From: Oceanihabitans gracilariae
GTDB taxonomy: Bacteria; Bacteroidota; Bacteroidia; Flavobacteriales; Flavobacteriaceae
Assembly (NCBI RefSeq): GCF_042684485.1
Contig: NZ_JBHULM010000007.1
Span: 661,149 to 725,148, forward strand
DNA: 64,000 bases
Direction of reading: 5' to 3'
Below the pieces are notes generated by a model, which was given only the letters and a program-made list of their open reading frames with translations, had not been told where the DNA came from and did no database searches. Shown here one piece after another: positions 44,085 through 53,201 of the stretch. A program made the position numbers and the translations under genes. Within the stretch, counting starts at the first letter, position 1, and every line of letters starts with the position of its first letter.

Positions 44085-44228
44085 TTACAATTTAGGACAG
44101 CGTTTACAATTAGACTTTCCTTTCTTTTTATACTTTTTACAGCATTTCGATTTCTTATTACCACTACAGCAAATAACGCTTGAGGTTATTAAAACAGGGA
44201 TTATTTTAGGAGATATTTCTGCTTGCAT
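44085..44228 (-). CDS. Small Cys/Lys-rich protein
   Basis: A 47-residue reading frame with start ATG at 44228. The hydrophobic N-terminus (ISPKIIPVLITSSVICC) is followed by CCSGNKKSKCCKKYKKKGK and SNCKRCPKL, giving six cysteines: CC, CC and CxxC. It may be a tiny metal-binding or secreted basic peptide. Similar short Cys-rich peptides are found in flavobacteria, but no family name is known to me. It ends 5 bp before the dyad of the porin promoter and starts 34 bp from the ferritin terminator. Confidence 0.6.
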   Translation of the reverse strand: MQAEISPKIIPVLITSSVICCSGNKKSKCCKKYKKKGKSNCKRCPKL

Positions 44229-44262
44229 TATTTTAATTTATTCTAAATAAATGCAAACTTAT

Positions 44263-44290
44263 AAAAAAAAGATTCCATAGAGGAATCTTT
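44263..44290 (-). terminator. Terminator after ferritin
   Basis: Arms AAAGATTCC (44268-44276) and GGAATCTTT (44282-44290) with a 5-base loop and a T run on the minus strand, 26 bp after the ferritin stop. Confidence 0.85.
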
Positions 44291-44315
44291 TAAGATATAA
44301 TTATCAAGTGTTTAC

Positions 44316-44819
44316 CTACCCTTTTTGGTGTGAAGATGCAATATCATTAATATCACGATCAAATAAATAATGACCAGATTTATCTGTTCCTATTATATTT
44401 AATTTATCTAACAAGGTTCTAGCCATTGCTTCTTCTTCTAATTGTTCGGTAACATACCATTGCATAAAATTATGCACGTTATAATCTTTATTTTGAAGAC
44501 ATTCATAAATGACCTGATTAATTTTTTCGGTTACAAATATTTCACTTTCTAAAAATTTCTCAAAAAGTTCAATAATTCCGCTAAAAGAATCGGTAGGTTT
44601 TTGCAAAGCAGGAACTACTACGTTACCACTTCTTTCATTTACAAACTTTACTAGTTTAAGCATGTGCACACGTTCTTCATCAGACTGGCTGTAGAAAAAA
44701 TCTGCAACACCATTAAAGCCATTAGCATCTGCCCAAGAAGCCATTGCTAAATACTGCATAGATGCTTGTGCTTCATATTTAATTTGGTCGTTTAATAGTT
44801 GTTCTATAGTAGTGTTCAT
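44316..44819 (-). CDS. ftnA: Ferritin
   Basis: A 167-residue non-heme ferritin with the four-helix ferroxidase ligands in YEAQASMQYLAMASWADA, SDEERVHMLKLVKFV, ITEKINQ-like helix C and EQLEEEAMARTLLDKL. It stores iron as ferric mineral and limits Fenton chemistry. The upstream region has a 12-bp direct repeat (44854-44865 and 44871-44882). It ends with a strong terminator. Confidence 0.94.
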   Translation of the reverse strand: MNTTIEQLLNDQIKYEAQASMQYLAMASWADANGFNGVADFFYSQSDEERVHMLKLVKFVNERSGNVVVPALQKPTDSFSGIIELFEKFLESEIFVTEKINQVIYECLQNKDYNVHNFMQWYVTEQLEEEAMARTLLDKLNIIGTDKSGHYLFDRDINDIASSHQKG

Positions 44820-44853
44820 GCTATTTGTTTTATCTAGTGAATGAAATTTTAAG

Positions 44854-44882
44854 TTGTATTTATAAAAATATTGTATTTATAA
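44854..44882. repeat. Direct repeat upstream of ferritin
   Basis: TTGTATTTATAA occurs twice, 17 bp apart (44854-44865 and 44871-44882), 35 bp before the ferritin start codon. It could be a regulator site, but a chance AT-rich duplication is also possible. Confidence 0.4.
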
Positions 44883-44921
44883 GTAAGAACCAAAATACAA
44901 GTTTTATAATATTGTTAAACT

Positions 44922-45797
44922 TTAATGGTATTTAGAAAAGATTTTTGTGGCTTCATTATAAGCACTTTCAAAAGACATTGCACTTAAATCATGTGCTTTT
45001 TTGGTAGTTAAATAAGAAAGTACTTTTTCGGTTGGCATGTTACCTGTAAGTTCATCTTTTGCCATTGGGCAACCACCAAAACCTTGAATGGCTCCATCAA
45101 ATCTTCTACATCCTGCTTGGTAAGCTGCATCTACTTTTTCAAACCAGGTGGTTGGTGTGGTGTGTAAATGCGCACCAAATTCTATTTGAGAATATTGCGG
45201 AATTAAATTAGAAAACAAATAATCTATATTTTCAGGATTTGAGGTTCCTACAGTATCGCTAAGCGAAAGTATTTTAACTCCCATTTTGCTTAATCTTTCG
45301 GTCCACTCTCCTACTATATCTACATTCCAAGGATCTCCATACGGATTACCAAATCCCATAGAAATATACACCACCACTTCTTTATTGTGTTTGTCTGCTA
45401 CTTCTAGTATATTTTGTAAAAGTAACACCGATTGTGCAATAGTTTTATGCGTATTACGCATTTGAAAGTTTTCTGAAATAGAAAAAGGATAGCCTAAATA
45501 ATCTATTTCTGGGTGTTGACAAGCAGCTTCGGCACCACGAAGATTAGCTACAATAGCTAATAATTTACTCTTGGTAGTACTTAAATCTAACTGCGCTAAA
45601 ACCTCTGCTGTATCTACCATTTGCGGAATTGCCTTTGGAGACACAAAGCTTCCAAAATCAATAGTATCAAAACCTACACGCAATAAAGACTGAATATATT
45701 GTATTTTTTGCTCTGTTGGTATAAACTGCTTTATACCTTGCATAGCATCACGAGGACATTCAATAACTTTAACGTGTTTGTTTTTCATATAGGTCAA
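44922..45797 (-). CDS. Hydroxymethylglutaryl-CoA lyase
   Basis: A 291-residue TIM-barrel enzyme of the HMGL-like family. Key motifs: VIECPRDAMQGIKQFIPTEQKIQ at the start, LSLSDTVGTSNP, and the C-terminal FDGAIQGFGGCPMAKDELTGNMPTE with the lyase active-site Cys in GGCP. It splits HMG-CoA to acetoacetate and acetyl-CoA in leucine breakdown. Two starts are possible (45797 or 45788); the later one begins MKNKHVKVIECPRD. Confidence 0.9.
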   Translation of the reverse strand: MTYMKNKHVKVIECPRDAMQGIKQFIPTEQKIQYIQSLLRVGFDTIDFGSFVSPKAIPQMVDTAEVLAQLDLSTTKSKLLAIVANLRGAEAACQHPEIDYLGYPFSISENFQMRNTHKTIAQSVLLLQNILEVADKHNKEVVVYISMGFGNPYGDPWNVDIVGEWTERLSKMGVKILSLSDTVGTSNPENIDYLFSNLIPQYSQIEFGAHLHTTPTTWFEKVDAAYQAGCRRFDGAIQGFGGCPMAKDELTGNMPTEKVLSYLTTKKAHDLSAMSFESAYNEATKIFSKYH

Positions 45798-45836
45798 AGA
45801 TAAAAAAGATTCGTAGTAACGAAAACGATTTAGATT

Positions 45837-46454
45837 TTAAAGTAAGATTAAAATGGCAATGGCAATAAAAACAACAATCTGCAACCATTTTAAAACAACT
45901 CCTACATTATTATTCTGCTTTAAATAATCTGAAATAGATCCAGCTAAAATGGCAATTAAAGAGAATATTACAAAAGATACTGCCATAAATACAAAACCCA
46001 AAACATAGAATTGTGTTACTGTACTTAGGCTATCACTAAACAAAAAACCAGGAAAGAATGCTAAAAAGAAAATAGACACTTTAGGGTTTAATACATTCAT
46101 GATAAACCCTTGTTTAAATAATTGTAATAGGCTTTTTTTAGGAGCACTAGTATTACTAAACTCTATTCTAGAATCGCCTTTAAACACCTTATAGGCTAAA
46201 AAAAGTAAATATAAAGCACCAAAAAGTTTAATGGTAAAAAACAAATGATCATTGGCCTTTATAATTGCAGAAACACCAAAAGCTACTAACGTTGTGTGTA
46301 CAATACAACCTGTTATTAAACCTGCAACAGTTGCTAATCCATATTGTTTACCATTGGTAATACTTTGCATCAATACAAAAATATTATCTGGTCCAGGAGA
46401 AAATGCTAAAGCAGATGTTGCAAACACAAAGGAAAGTAACAAATCATAATTCAT
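45837..46454 (-). CDS. LysE-family amino acid exporter
   Basis: A 205-residue protein with about six membrane helices and the LysE/RhtB motif ALAFSPGPDNIFVLMQSITNGKQYGLATVAGLITG, then NVLNPKVSIFFLAFFPGF. It lies 3 bp after pyrD in the same direction, so it is likely cotranscribed with pyrD. It is distinct from the LysE protein at 26162. Confidence 0.87.
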   Translation of the reverse strand: MNYDLLLSFVFATSALAFSPGPDNIFVLMQSITNGKQYGLATVAGLITGCIVHTTLVAFGVSAIIKANDHLFFTIKLFGALYLLFLAYKVFKGDSRIEFSNTSAPKKSLLQLFKQGFIMNVLNPKVSIFFLAFFPGFLFSDSLSTVTQFYVLGFVFMAVSFVIFSLIAILAGSISDYLKQNNNVGVVLKWLQIVVFIAIAILILL

Positions 46455-46457
46455 GCA

Positions 46458-47489
46458 TTACATTTTTAAAATTGCTTTATTTATATCTTTTATAAGTTTA
46501 GGTCCTTCATAAATAAAACCTGTATAAATTTGAACAAGGTCTGCTCCTGCTTCTATTTTCTCAAGAGCATCGCTTGCAGAATGAATTCCTCCTACTCCAA
46601 TAATAGGAAAGGCTTTATTGCTTTTAGTTGCTAAGTACTTAATGACTTTGGTAGATTTTTCTTTAATTGGTTTACCGCTTAAACCTCCATTTCCGATTTC
46701 TGCTAATCGTGCTTCGCTTGCTTTTAAACCTGTTCTATCTGTAGATGTATTACTTGCAATTACACCATCTAAATTGGTTTCTGCAATAAGCTCGATAATT
46801 TCATCTAATTGTCCTTCATTTAAATCTGGAGCAATTTTAAGTAAAATGGGCTTCTGTTTTTTAAATGTATTATTGGCTTTTTGCACAGTACCAATCAATT
46901 CTAACAAATAGTCTTTATCATTTAATTTAGCATGGCTACCAACATTTGGGCAACTTACATTAAGTACAAAATAATCTACATAAGGATGCAAACCATTAAA
47001 ACATTCTAAGTAATCTTTGGTATAATCTTCAGGTTTAGTTTGTGTATTTTTACCAATGTTTCCACCAATAATAACCTTGCCTTTATTCTTTTTTAGCTGT
47101 GTAATTGCAGTTTCAAGACCTTCGTTATTAAAGCCCATTCTATTAATAATCCCTTGATCGTCTTTTAAACGAAACAATCTTTTTTTAGGATTTCCTGCTT
47201 GTCCTTTAGGTGTAACGGTTCCTATTTCTATAAACCCAAAACCAAAGTTTGACAATTCATTGTATAATACCGCATTTTTATCAAAACCTGCTGCTAATCC
47301 TACTGGATTTTTAAAGGTTAACCCAAAGAGTTTTCGCTCTAGTTTAGCATCTTCTATAGCAAACATGCTTTTAAACAAGCTGGAAAATCCTGGAATTTTA
47401 CACGTAAAGCGAATTAATGAAAAAGTGAAATAATGAATTTTTTCGGGATCGAAAAGAAAGAAAATCGGTCTTAGTAGTAATTTGTACAT
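46458..47489 (-). CDS. pyrD: Dihydroorotate dehydrogenase (quinone), class 2
   Basis: A 343-residue flavoenzyme with an N-terminal membrane-associated helix region (residues 1-40), the catalytic loop VLNVSCPNVGSH (Ser base), and the FMN-binding TSTDRTGL and GVGGIHSASDALEKIEAGADLVQIYTGFIYEGP motifs. It oxidises dihydroorotate to orotate and passes electrons to quinone. The N-terminal extension and catalytic Ser identify class 2. Confidence 0.96.
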   Translation of the reverse strand: MYKLLLRPIFFLFDPEKIHYFTFSLIRFTCKIPGFSSLFKSMFAIEDAKLERKLFGLTFKNPVGLAAGFDKNAVLYNELSNFGFGFIEIGTVTPKGQAGNPKKRLFRLKDDQGIINRMGFNNEGLETAITQLKKNKGKVIIGGNIGKNTQTKPEDYTKDYLECFNGLHPYVDYFVLNVSCPNVGSHAKLNDKDYLLELIGTVQKANNTFKKQKPILLKIAPDLNEGQLDEIIELIAETNLDGVIASNTSTDRTGLKASEARLAEIGNGGLSGKPIKEKSTKVIKYLATKSNKAFPIIGVGGIHSASDALEKIEAGADLVQIYTGFIYEGPKLIKDINKAILKM

Positions 47490-47557
47490 CTAGTAATGTT
47501 TGCACAAAAGTAATTCTAAAAAATGTGATTTACAATTTATATAAAGCCGAATAATTG

Positions 47558-47565
47558 TAACTTTG
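47558..47565 (+). promoter_or_regulatory. -7 promoter element of pepT
   Basis: TAACTTTG is a full match to the Bacteroidota TAnnTTTG -7 element, 59 bp before the pepT start. No clear -33 TTG is seen at 19-21 bp spacing. Confidence 0.5.
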
Positions 47566-47623
47566 AAACTTAAAAGCTTTAATCACTTAACGCTTTCCAA
47601 TTAAAAAAAATAGTATACATATA

Positions 47624-48862
47624 ATGATTTCTAAACAAGACATAATAAAAAGATTTGTAGGCTACGTAACTGTAGATACAGAATCAGACCCAGAAAGTAA
47701 AACCACACCAAGTACAGCAAAACAATGGGATTTAGCAAATGCTTTAGTGGAAGAACTTAAAGCTATTGGTATGCAAGATGTAAGCATTGACGACAAGGCA
47801 TACATTATGGCAACTTTACCAAGTAATGTAGACCATGAAGTACCAACTATTGGTTTTATTTCACATTTTGATACTACGCCAGATTTTACAGGAGCCAATG
47901 TAAAACCGCAAATTATTGAAACTTATGACGGAAAAGACATTGTTTTAAATGAAGCCGAAAACATTGTACTTTCTCCTGATTATTTTGAAGATTTATTACA
48001 ATATAAAGGACAAACTTTAATTACTACAGACGGAACTACACTTCTAGGTGCAGATGATAAAGCAGGAATTACCGAAATTATTTCTGCTATGGAGTACCTT
48101 ATTCAGCATCCTGAAATTAAACACGGAAAAATTAGAGTTGGTTTTACTCCTGACGAAGAAATTGGTAGAGGAGCACACCATTTTGATGTTGAAAAATTTG
48201 GAGCAGATTGGGCTTACACTATGGATGGAAGCCAAATTGGGGAACTAGAATACGAAAACTTTAATGCTGCAGGAGCAGTTGTAAAAGTAAAAGGTAAAAT
48301 TGTACATCCTGGTTATGCAAAAGGTAAAATGATAAATTCTATGTACATAGCTACAGAATTTATTAATTCACTACCAAGAATGGAAACTCCAGAACATACA
48401 GAAGGTTATGAAGGTTTCTTTCACCTGTATTCTATAAATGGGGAAGTTGAAGAAACGGTTTTACAATACATTATTCGTGATCATGATAAAGAGCATTTTG
48501 AAGCACGAAAAGAAATGATGCAAAAACTAACCAATGAATTAAATACGCAGTATGGTCGTGAGGTAGTTTCTATTGAAATTAAAGACCAATACTTTAATAT
48601 GAAAGAAAAGGTTGAACCTGTAATGCATATTGTAGATATTGCTGAAGAAGCAATGAAGCAACTAGATATTAAACCGCTTATTAAAGCTATTCGTGGTGGT
48701 ACAGATGGTTCGCAATTAAGTTATATGGGTTTACCTTGTCCTAATATTTTTGCTGGAGGACATAATTTTCATGGTCGTTATGAGTATGTTCCTGTAGAGA
48801 GTATGCTAAAAGCTACTGAAGTAATTTGTAAAATAGCAGAACTTACTGCGCTTAAAAAGTAA
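47624..48862 (+). CDS. pepT: Peptidase T (tripeptide aminopeptidase)
   Basis: A 412-residue M20 zinc peptidase. Metal ligands and motifs are present in GFISHFDTTPDF, TLLGADDKAGITEII, FTPDEEIGRGAHHFD, YTMDG and GGHNFHGRYEYVP. It removes the N-terminal residue of tripeptides in the cytoplasm. The full length (about 410) matches the family. Confidence 0.96.
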   Translation: MISKQDIIKRFVGYVTVDTESDPESKTTPSTAKQWDLANALVEELKAIGMQDVSIDDKAYIMATLPSNVDHEVPTIGFISHFDTTPDFTGANVKPQIIETYDGKDIVLNEAENIVLSPDYFEDLLQYKGQTLITTDGTTLLGADDKAGITEIISAMEYLIQHPEIKHGKIRVGFTPDEEIGRGAHHFDVEKFGADWAYTMDGSQIGELEYENFNAAGAVVKVKGKIVHPGYAKGKMINSMYIATEFINSLPRMETPEHTEGYEGFFHLYSINGEVEETVLQYIIRDHDKEHFEARKEMMQKLTNELNTQYGREVVSIEIKDQYFNMKEKVEPVMHIVDIAEEAMKQLDIKPLIKAIRGGTDGSQLSYMGLPCPNIFAGGHNFHGRYEYVPVESMLKATEVICKIAELTALKK

Positions 48863-48935
48863 GACACCAAGTAAATACACATGTTAGAATTGGGTATTCC
48901 TTTTAGCCAATTATTTACAAACGCAATACTGTATA

Positions 48936-48969
48936 CAAAAAGCCATAACAAACTTGTTATGGCTTTTTG
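48936..48969. terminator. Bidirectional terminator between pepT and a lipoprotein gene
   Basis: A 13-bp stem (AAAAAGCCATAAC / GTTATGGCTTTTT) with a 6-base loop, with A and T runs on both sides. The convergent genes end 74 bp before and 27 bp after. Confidence 0.88.
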
Positions 48970-48994
48970 CTTATACTACTAAATCTCTTTTAGT

Positions 48995-49489
48995 TTAATT
49001 CTTATCCTCTTCTTCTGGTTTTATAAACTCAGACTGGTATTTTTCTAAAAACTGCTTTTGTCTAGCAATCATTTGCTGTGTTATTCTATCCATATCCATA
49101 AAATCTTTGCCAAAATCACTTCCAAAAAAATCAGCATTAAAAAACTGTTTACTAAAAAGAGAATCGTTAGCAAAAATATCTTCAAAACCTTGATTTTTAA
49201 ATCCTGAAAAACTGCTATAGAATCTAGATTTAAAAGATTGCATTAAACTATCTCTATCTGCATCTTTTAAATGGTCGTATTTGTTATTAGAAGACCAAGA
49301 ATAAATGCTATCATATCTAATTAAGTTTCCGTTTTCATCAAATTCTTTATCTACTTTCCAAGATCCTTCAGGTTTTTCTACTAGGTTATTTTTTTGGTCT
49401 TTGGTGTCTATATTTTGTTCTTTGTTTACTTGTCCATTACAACTAATGCTTAACATGGCTATAATGCACAATACCATATACTTTTTCAT
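48995..49489 (-). CDS. Lipoprotein of unknown function
   Basis: A 164-residue lipoprotein (lipobox MLSISC) with a charged mature part. It contains SWKVDKEFDENGNLIRYDSIYSWSSN, a pattern seen in proteins with short repeat-like KxFDxxGN segments, and ends in a Lys/Glu-rich coiled tail. No enzyme motif. It may interact with the envelope. Confidence 0.7.
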   Translation of the reverse strand: MKKYMVLCIIAMLSISCNGQVNKEQNIDTKDQKNNLVEKPEGSWKVDKEFDENGNLIRYDSIYSWSSNNKYDHLKDADRDSLMQSFKSRFYSSFSGFKNQGFEDIFANDSLFSKQFFNADFFGSDFGKDFMDMDRITQQMIARQKQFLEKYQSEFIKPEEEDKN

Positions 49490-49532
49490 TTTATAAAAAT
49501 TTTATGTTATACATTATAAAGTTTATTTAACC

Positions 49533-49763
49533 TTATGTTTTAAAAAGACCTCCTGTTTTGATGCATTTTATTAATTTATTTTGGTGAAACACTTCTACAT
49601 TTCTTTCTCCATTGGTATACCAAACACATTGCAAATAGCTGTTATTATTAACCAGATCTAAAAGAGTATCTTTTTTTGAAACATATTTGAGTACTTCCAT
49701 TTTTGGAGCAGCAAATTTTCCTTTTAATTTCACCCAATCTCCTGGTTTAAATTTTCTTGGCAT
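49533..49763 (-). CDS. Small DUF2158/YodC-like protein
   Basis: A 76-residue cytoplasmic protein: MPRKFKPGDWVKLKGKFAAPKMEVLKYV at the start and CVWYTNGERNVEVFHQNKLIKC later. The FxxGDxVxLK start and CxW core match the small YodC-like family of unknown function. It sits between the lipoprotein and hsp20 genes in the same direction. Confidence 0.75.
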   Translation of the reverse strand: MPRKFKPGDWVKLKGKFAAPKMEVLKYVSKKDTLLDLVNNNSYLQCVWYTNGERNVEVFHQNKLIKCIKTGGLFKT

Positions 49764-49803
49764 AACCTTATTATTTTAATGATTACTATGAATTATAAGC
49801 ATA

Positions 49804-49823
49804 AGGCTGAAAAAATTCAGCCT
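49804..49823 (-). other. Hairpin after hsp20
   Basis: AGGCTGAA / TTCAGCCT stem with a 4-base loop, 35 bp after the hsp20 stop. There is no T run on the minus strand, so it is at most a weak terminator or an RNA-stability structure. Confidence 0.4.
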
Positions 49824-49857
49824 CATACTCTGTACTTCAATTAAAACAACAATAGCC

Positions 49858-50334
49858 TTATGAAATTTTAATGCTTCTTGGAGGTTTTTGTTTAGCTTCT
49901 TCTTTTTTAGGTAAAAGAACACTTAAAATGCCATCGTTATAACTTGCTTTTATTTGATCTTCATTTACACTTTCTGGCAAGGTAAAGGTTCTTTTAAACG
50001 AAGAATAGCCAAATTCTCTACGTGTGTAGTTTTCTTCTCTTTGTTCCTTTTCTTCTTTAACCTCTGTAGAAATAGATAATTCTTGATTTTCTAGGTCTAT
50101 TTTAAAATCAGATTTTTTTAAACCAGGAACAGCCATTTCTACCATAAAAGCATCTGCTGTTTCTTTAATATTTACCTTTGGTAAGGTAATGCCTGTATTA
50201 AAATTAGAGGTAAATACAGATGGTAAATCTCTATTAAAAATATCCTCTAACCAATTAGAAATTGTTGGGAAGTTTGCATTTGAATTTGTGTTTGCTAAAC
50301 TTCCGTTTTTAGGAACATTAACTAAATTGCTCAT
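49858..50334 (-). CDS. Small heat-shock protein, Hsp20 family
   Basis: A 158-residue chaperone with an alpha-crystallin domain (about residues 48-145; NIKETADAFMVEMAVPGLKKSDFKIDLENQEL, GYSSFKRTFTLPESVNEDQIKASYNDGILSVLLPKKE) and a C-terminal anchoring segment (SIKIS). It holds unfolded proteins during stress. The upstream 310 bp contains no other gene, only the receptor terminator. Confidence 0.94.
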   Translation of the reverse strand: MSNLVNVPKNGSLANTNSNANFPTISNWLEDIFNRDLPSVFTSNFNTGITLPKVNIKETADAFMVEMAVPGLKKSDFKIDLENQELSISTEVKEEKEQREENYTRREFGYSSFKRTFTLPESVNEDQIKASYNDGILSVLLPKKEEAKQKPPRSIKIS

Positions 50335-50644
50335 AATTACAAAATTTTAAATTAAACATTATTTCAAATTCGAAACCTTAGAGATTCCGTTTTAATATTT
50401 TCAAAAAAAATACCAAACCAAGTATAGCTTGTTTTTCTGTTAAAATTATTTTAAAAAACAAGGCTATTTCTGTCATTTTTTCAGAATCACTTCCATTGAA
50501 TCCCTTTAAAAATGCCATTTTTTCATTTTTTTATACTAAAAAGTAATCCTTATTATTGTTATTGCTGTGTAGAATTTATTGCATAAAAAAAGAGTCTGCC
50601 TTAATAAATAAGACAGACTCTTTGATTTAAACCCAGTGTATTGT
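50335..50644. other. Intergenic region hsp20 - siderophore receptor
   Basis: A 310-bp AT-rich spacer. The only clear structure is the receptor terminator at 50585-50623. No conserved promoter motif for hsp20 could be assigned. Confidence 0.6.
50585..50623 (-). terminator. Terminator after the siderophore receptor
   Basis: Arms AAAGAGTCTG (50589-50598) and CAGACTCTTT (50614-50623), with extra pairing inside, and a T run on the minus strand. Confidence 0.85.
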
Positions 50645-53023
50645 TTAAAAATTATACGTTAAAACTCCTGCAAAGTTTCTAGGATCTGTTTGGTTTATAT
50701 AAGTGGTTCTGTATGCATTATAGCCAATTTTATTAAACACATTATTAACTAATAATCTTGCACTCCAGTGTTTGTTAAATCTATAACTAGCTTGTGCATT
50801 AACTTGTGTATAAGCATCTACATAAAAAGGCTCTTGATTTGGCACAATACCTTCATGTGTTACAGCTCCTGAGCTCCAATCATTAATAGGTCTTTCGCCT
50901 GTATAATATACTCCTGCTCCTAAAGACAATCCTTCTAATTGCTTTTTAAAGCTATAATTAGCATATACATTAAAAGTGTGTTTTGGTGTATTTAATGGTG
51001 CAGAACCATACACATAAGAAGTATGTTCTTTATACTGCGCATCTATATAAGAGTATCCAGTAATTACTTCTAAATTATCTAAAATACGTCCGCTAAGCTC
51101 TACTTCTACTCCTTTTCTTTCGTCGTTTCCTCCTTTTTGATAGTAACCCGTTTCTACCCAGTTTTCATCATACACAGGTAAATTAATATCTTTATTATTA
51201 ATTTTAAAGAAAGTAAAGTTAAAACGTAAACGACTATCTAACCAATTGGTTTTAATACCTGCTTCTAATTGATCATAACGCTCATTACCTAATTCTTCGC
51301 CATTTACATCTAAACGAGTTGCTGTTCTTGGGTAAGAACTGTTGGTGTATGATGCAAATACATTTACGTTTTTAAGAGGTGTTACTATTACTCCGAATAA
51401 AGGATTAAAAGCATCACTTTCTGTAGTTTCTGTAGCAGTTATGGTTTGTGTTTTACTATATCTAAAACCAAAAAATGTTTTTAAATACTTATTAAAAGTA
51501 ACTACATCTTGTGCTACAAAACCTAATGCTTTAGATTTTGCTCCTGCTACACTTGCATCACCAAAAGCTAAATTACTTGGTAGTGTATGTGTATTGTTTG
51601 TAAATACATCTATACTATCTACAGTAGAAACGCTTTGTGAAAAGGTACTATAATCTGAGGTTCTATAATCAAACCCAACTTGAAAAGTGTGCGAAAGACT
51701 TCCTGTTTTTAAATCATCACCAATAACGTCAAATTGTAAAACACTGTTATCATCACTTCTGGTAGAAACAGCATATCCTCTTGCACGTTGGTTATAAATA
51801 GGATCTCCTAAATCATCACTTACCACACTACCTAAACTTGCTCCTTTATCATCTAAATCTAATTTAGATTTATAAAAAGCAGCTTTTAAGCTTAATTTAT
51901 CGGTTAATTCTCTATTAAATCGAATAGCATAAGTGCTATTAGTAGTTAAAGATTTATCATTTTCAAATCCTAAAAACTGATCTTCAGGTAAATCATAAAT
52001 ATTATTTTCATCATCTTCACTTAAATTTACTGTACCTACATCTGGAGTTCTACTATCTTCAAAATAATCCATTTCAAAAGTAACTGTAGTTTTATCATCT
52101 ACTTTCCACTCTAATGAAGGATTAATATAAAAACGATCTGAAGAAATTCCGTTTCTATAGCTATCTGCTCTTTCTAAAGCTCCATCAATTCTAAAAGCAA
52201 GGTTTTCGTTTTTTGTAAGCGGACCAAACACATCAAAAGTAGTTCTTGCTTGTCCGAAACTTCCTGCTCTTAAAGAAACATTACCACCATAATAGTACTT
52301 AGGTGTTTTAGTTACAATATTAATCACTCCTCCAGGACTACCTAAATCTGTTGCTACACCTTGTGTTATAGATGCTGCACCTTTTAATACCTGAATATTA
52401 TCTACACCTTGCATATCTGTTAAAATACCTGTTCCTCTAAAATCGGAATGTACACGAACACCATTTTTTAAAATTGGTATTCCTCTAAATCCACGAGAAG
52501 ACATACTCTCTCTTTTATTACCATAGGTTGCAAAAGTATACACACCTGGTACATTTTTAGTTGCATCAGAAATAGTTAGGTTACCTTGTTGCGTAATTAA
52601 CTTATCTGAAATAATAGATATACTCTGTATTTGCTCATAAGGCTCTAAAGGTAATCTAGTTAAAGCTTCAATTTTATCAGGATGCTTAAAACGATTACCA
52701 AAAACCTCTACCTCATCAATACTACCATCCTTTGTTAGTTGTACCTCTATAAACTGTTGGCTTTTAGTATCTATTAGTATTTGTTTTTCGACCTTTTTAT
52801 ACCCAATAGAAGAAATTACTAAAGTGTAATTTCCTGGCTCTAAAGCATTCATTACAAAAACACCATTTGCATCAGCAGAAACACCTCTACTTGTATTTTT
52901 AACAAGTACAGTAGCAAAAGGAATGTCTTCATTATTTTCATTTACAATATGACCTTCTAGTTTTGTTTGCGCAAAGGAGAACTGCACAAGTAAAGCAAAA
53001 AGAAAAAATAATTTATTATTCAT
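50645..53023 (-). CDS. TonB-dependent siderophore receptor
   Basis: A 792-residue receptor: signal peptide (ends FSFAQ), CarboxypepD_reg-like domain (EGHIVNENNEDIPFATVLVKNTSRG), plug with RGFRGIPILKNGVRVHSDFRGTG and VQVLKGAAS-type TonB siderophore motif (VDNIQVLKGAASITQGVATDLGSPGGVINIVTKTPK), and a barrel ending GVLTYNF. This matches FhuA/FepA-like siderophore receptors. The promoter has the same 31-bp dyad as the porin gene. The siderophore cannot be named. Confidence 0.92.
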   Translation of the reverse strand: MNNKLFFLFALLVQFSFAQTKLEGHIVNENNEDIPFATVLVKNTSRGVSADANGVFVMNALEPGNYTLVISSIGYKKVEKQILIDTKSQQFIEVQLTKDGSIDEVEVFGNRFKHPDKIEALTRLPLEPYEQIQSISIISDKLITQQGNLTISDATKNVPGVYTFATYGNKRESMSSRGFRGIPILKNGVRVHSDFRGTGILTDMQGVDNIQVLKGAASITQGVATDLGSPGGVINIVTKTPKYYYGGNVSLRAGSFGQARTTFDVFGPLTKNENLAFRIDGALERADSYRNGISSDRFYINPSLEWKVDDKTTVTFEMDYFEDSRTPDVGTVNLSEDDENNIYDLPEDQFLGFENDKSLTTNSTYAIRFNRELTDKLSLKAAFYKSKLDLDDKGASLGSVVSDDLGDPIYNQRARGYAVSTRSDDNSVLQFDVIGDDLKTGSLSHTFQVGFDYRTSDYSTFSQSVSTVDSIDVFTNNTHTLPSNLAFGDASVAGAKSKALGFVAQDVVTFNKYLKTFFGFRYSKTQTITATETTESDAFNPLFGVIVTPLKNVNVFASYTNSSYPRTATRLDVNGEELGNERYDQLEAGIKTNWLDSRLRFNFTFFKINNKDINLPVYDENWVETGYYQKGGNDERKGVEVELSGRILDNLEVITGYSYIDAQYKEHTSYVYGSAPLNTPKHTFNVYANYSFKKQLEGLSLGAGVYYTGERPINDWSSGAVTHEGIVPNQEPFYVDAYTQVNAQASYRFNKHWSARLLVNNVFNKIGYNAYRTTYINQTDPRNFAGVLTYNF

Positions 53024-53058
53024 GGTTTTATTATTTGGATTGATTTTAAATAAAGGCG

Positions 53059-53118
53059 CAAATATAAAACCCAGAAGAGAAAAAACAAACTTTATTTAGA
53101 CCTAATAAAAATAAACTT
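53059..53118 (-). promoter_or_regulatory. Siderophore receptor promoter with 31-bp dyad operator
   Basis: Arms AACTTTATTT (53088-53097) and AAATAAACTT (53109-53118), one mismatched pair, spacer 11 bp. The centre (53103) lies 37 bp upstream of the -7 element TATATTTG (minus strand, 53066-53059). The same dyad and spacing occur at the porin promoter. Confidence 0.7.
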
Positions 53119-53201
53119 ATTAGCTATCTGAATGTCAACAACATACGCTAAAAATAATTTTGAATACTATTTATGTATATTTGTTTACCATTATAATACG
53201 T

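Noticed and set aside
53160..53201. Longer N-terminus for the DUF1801 gene
   Set aside because: It would begin with TTG upstream of a TATATTTG -7 element, so it is probably not transcribed.
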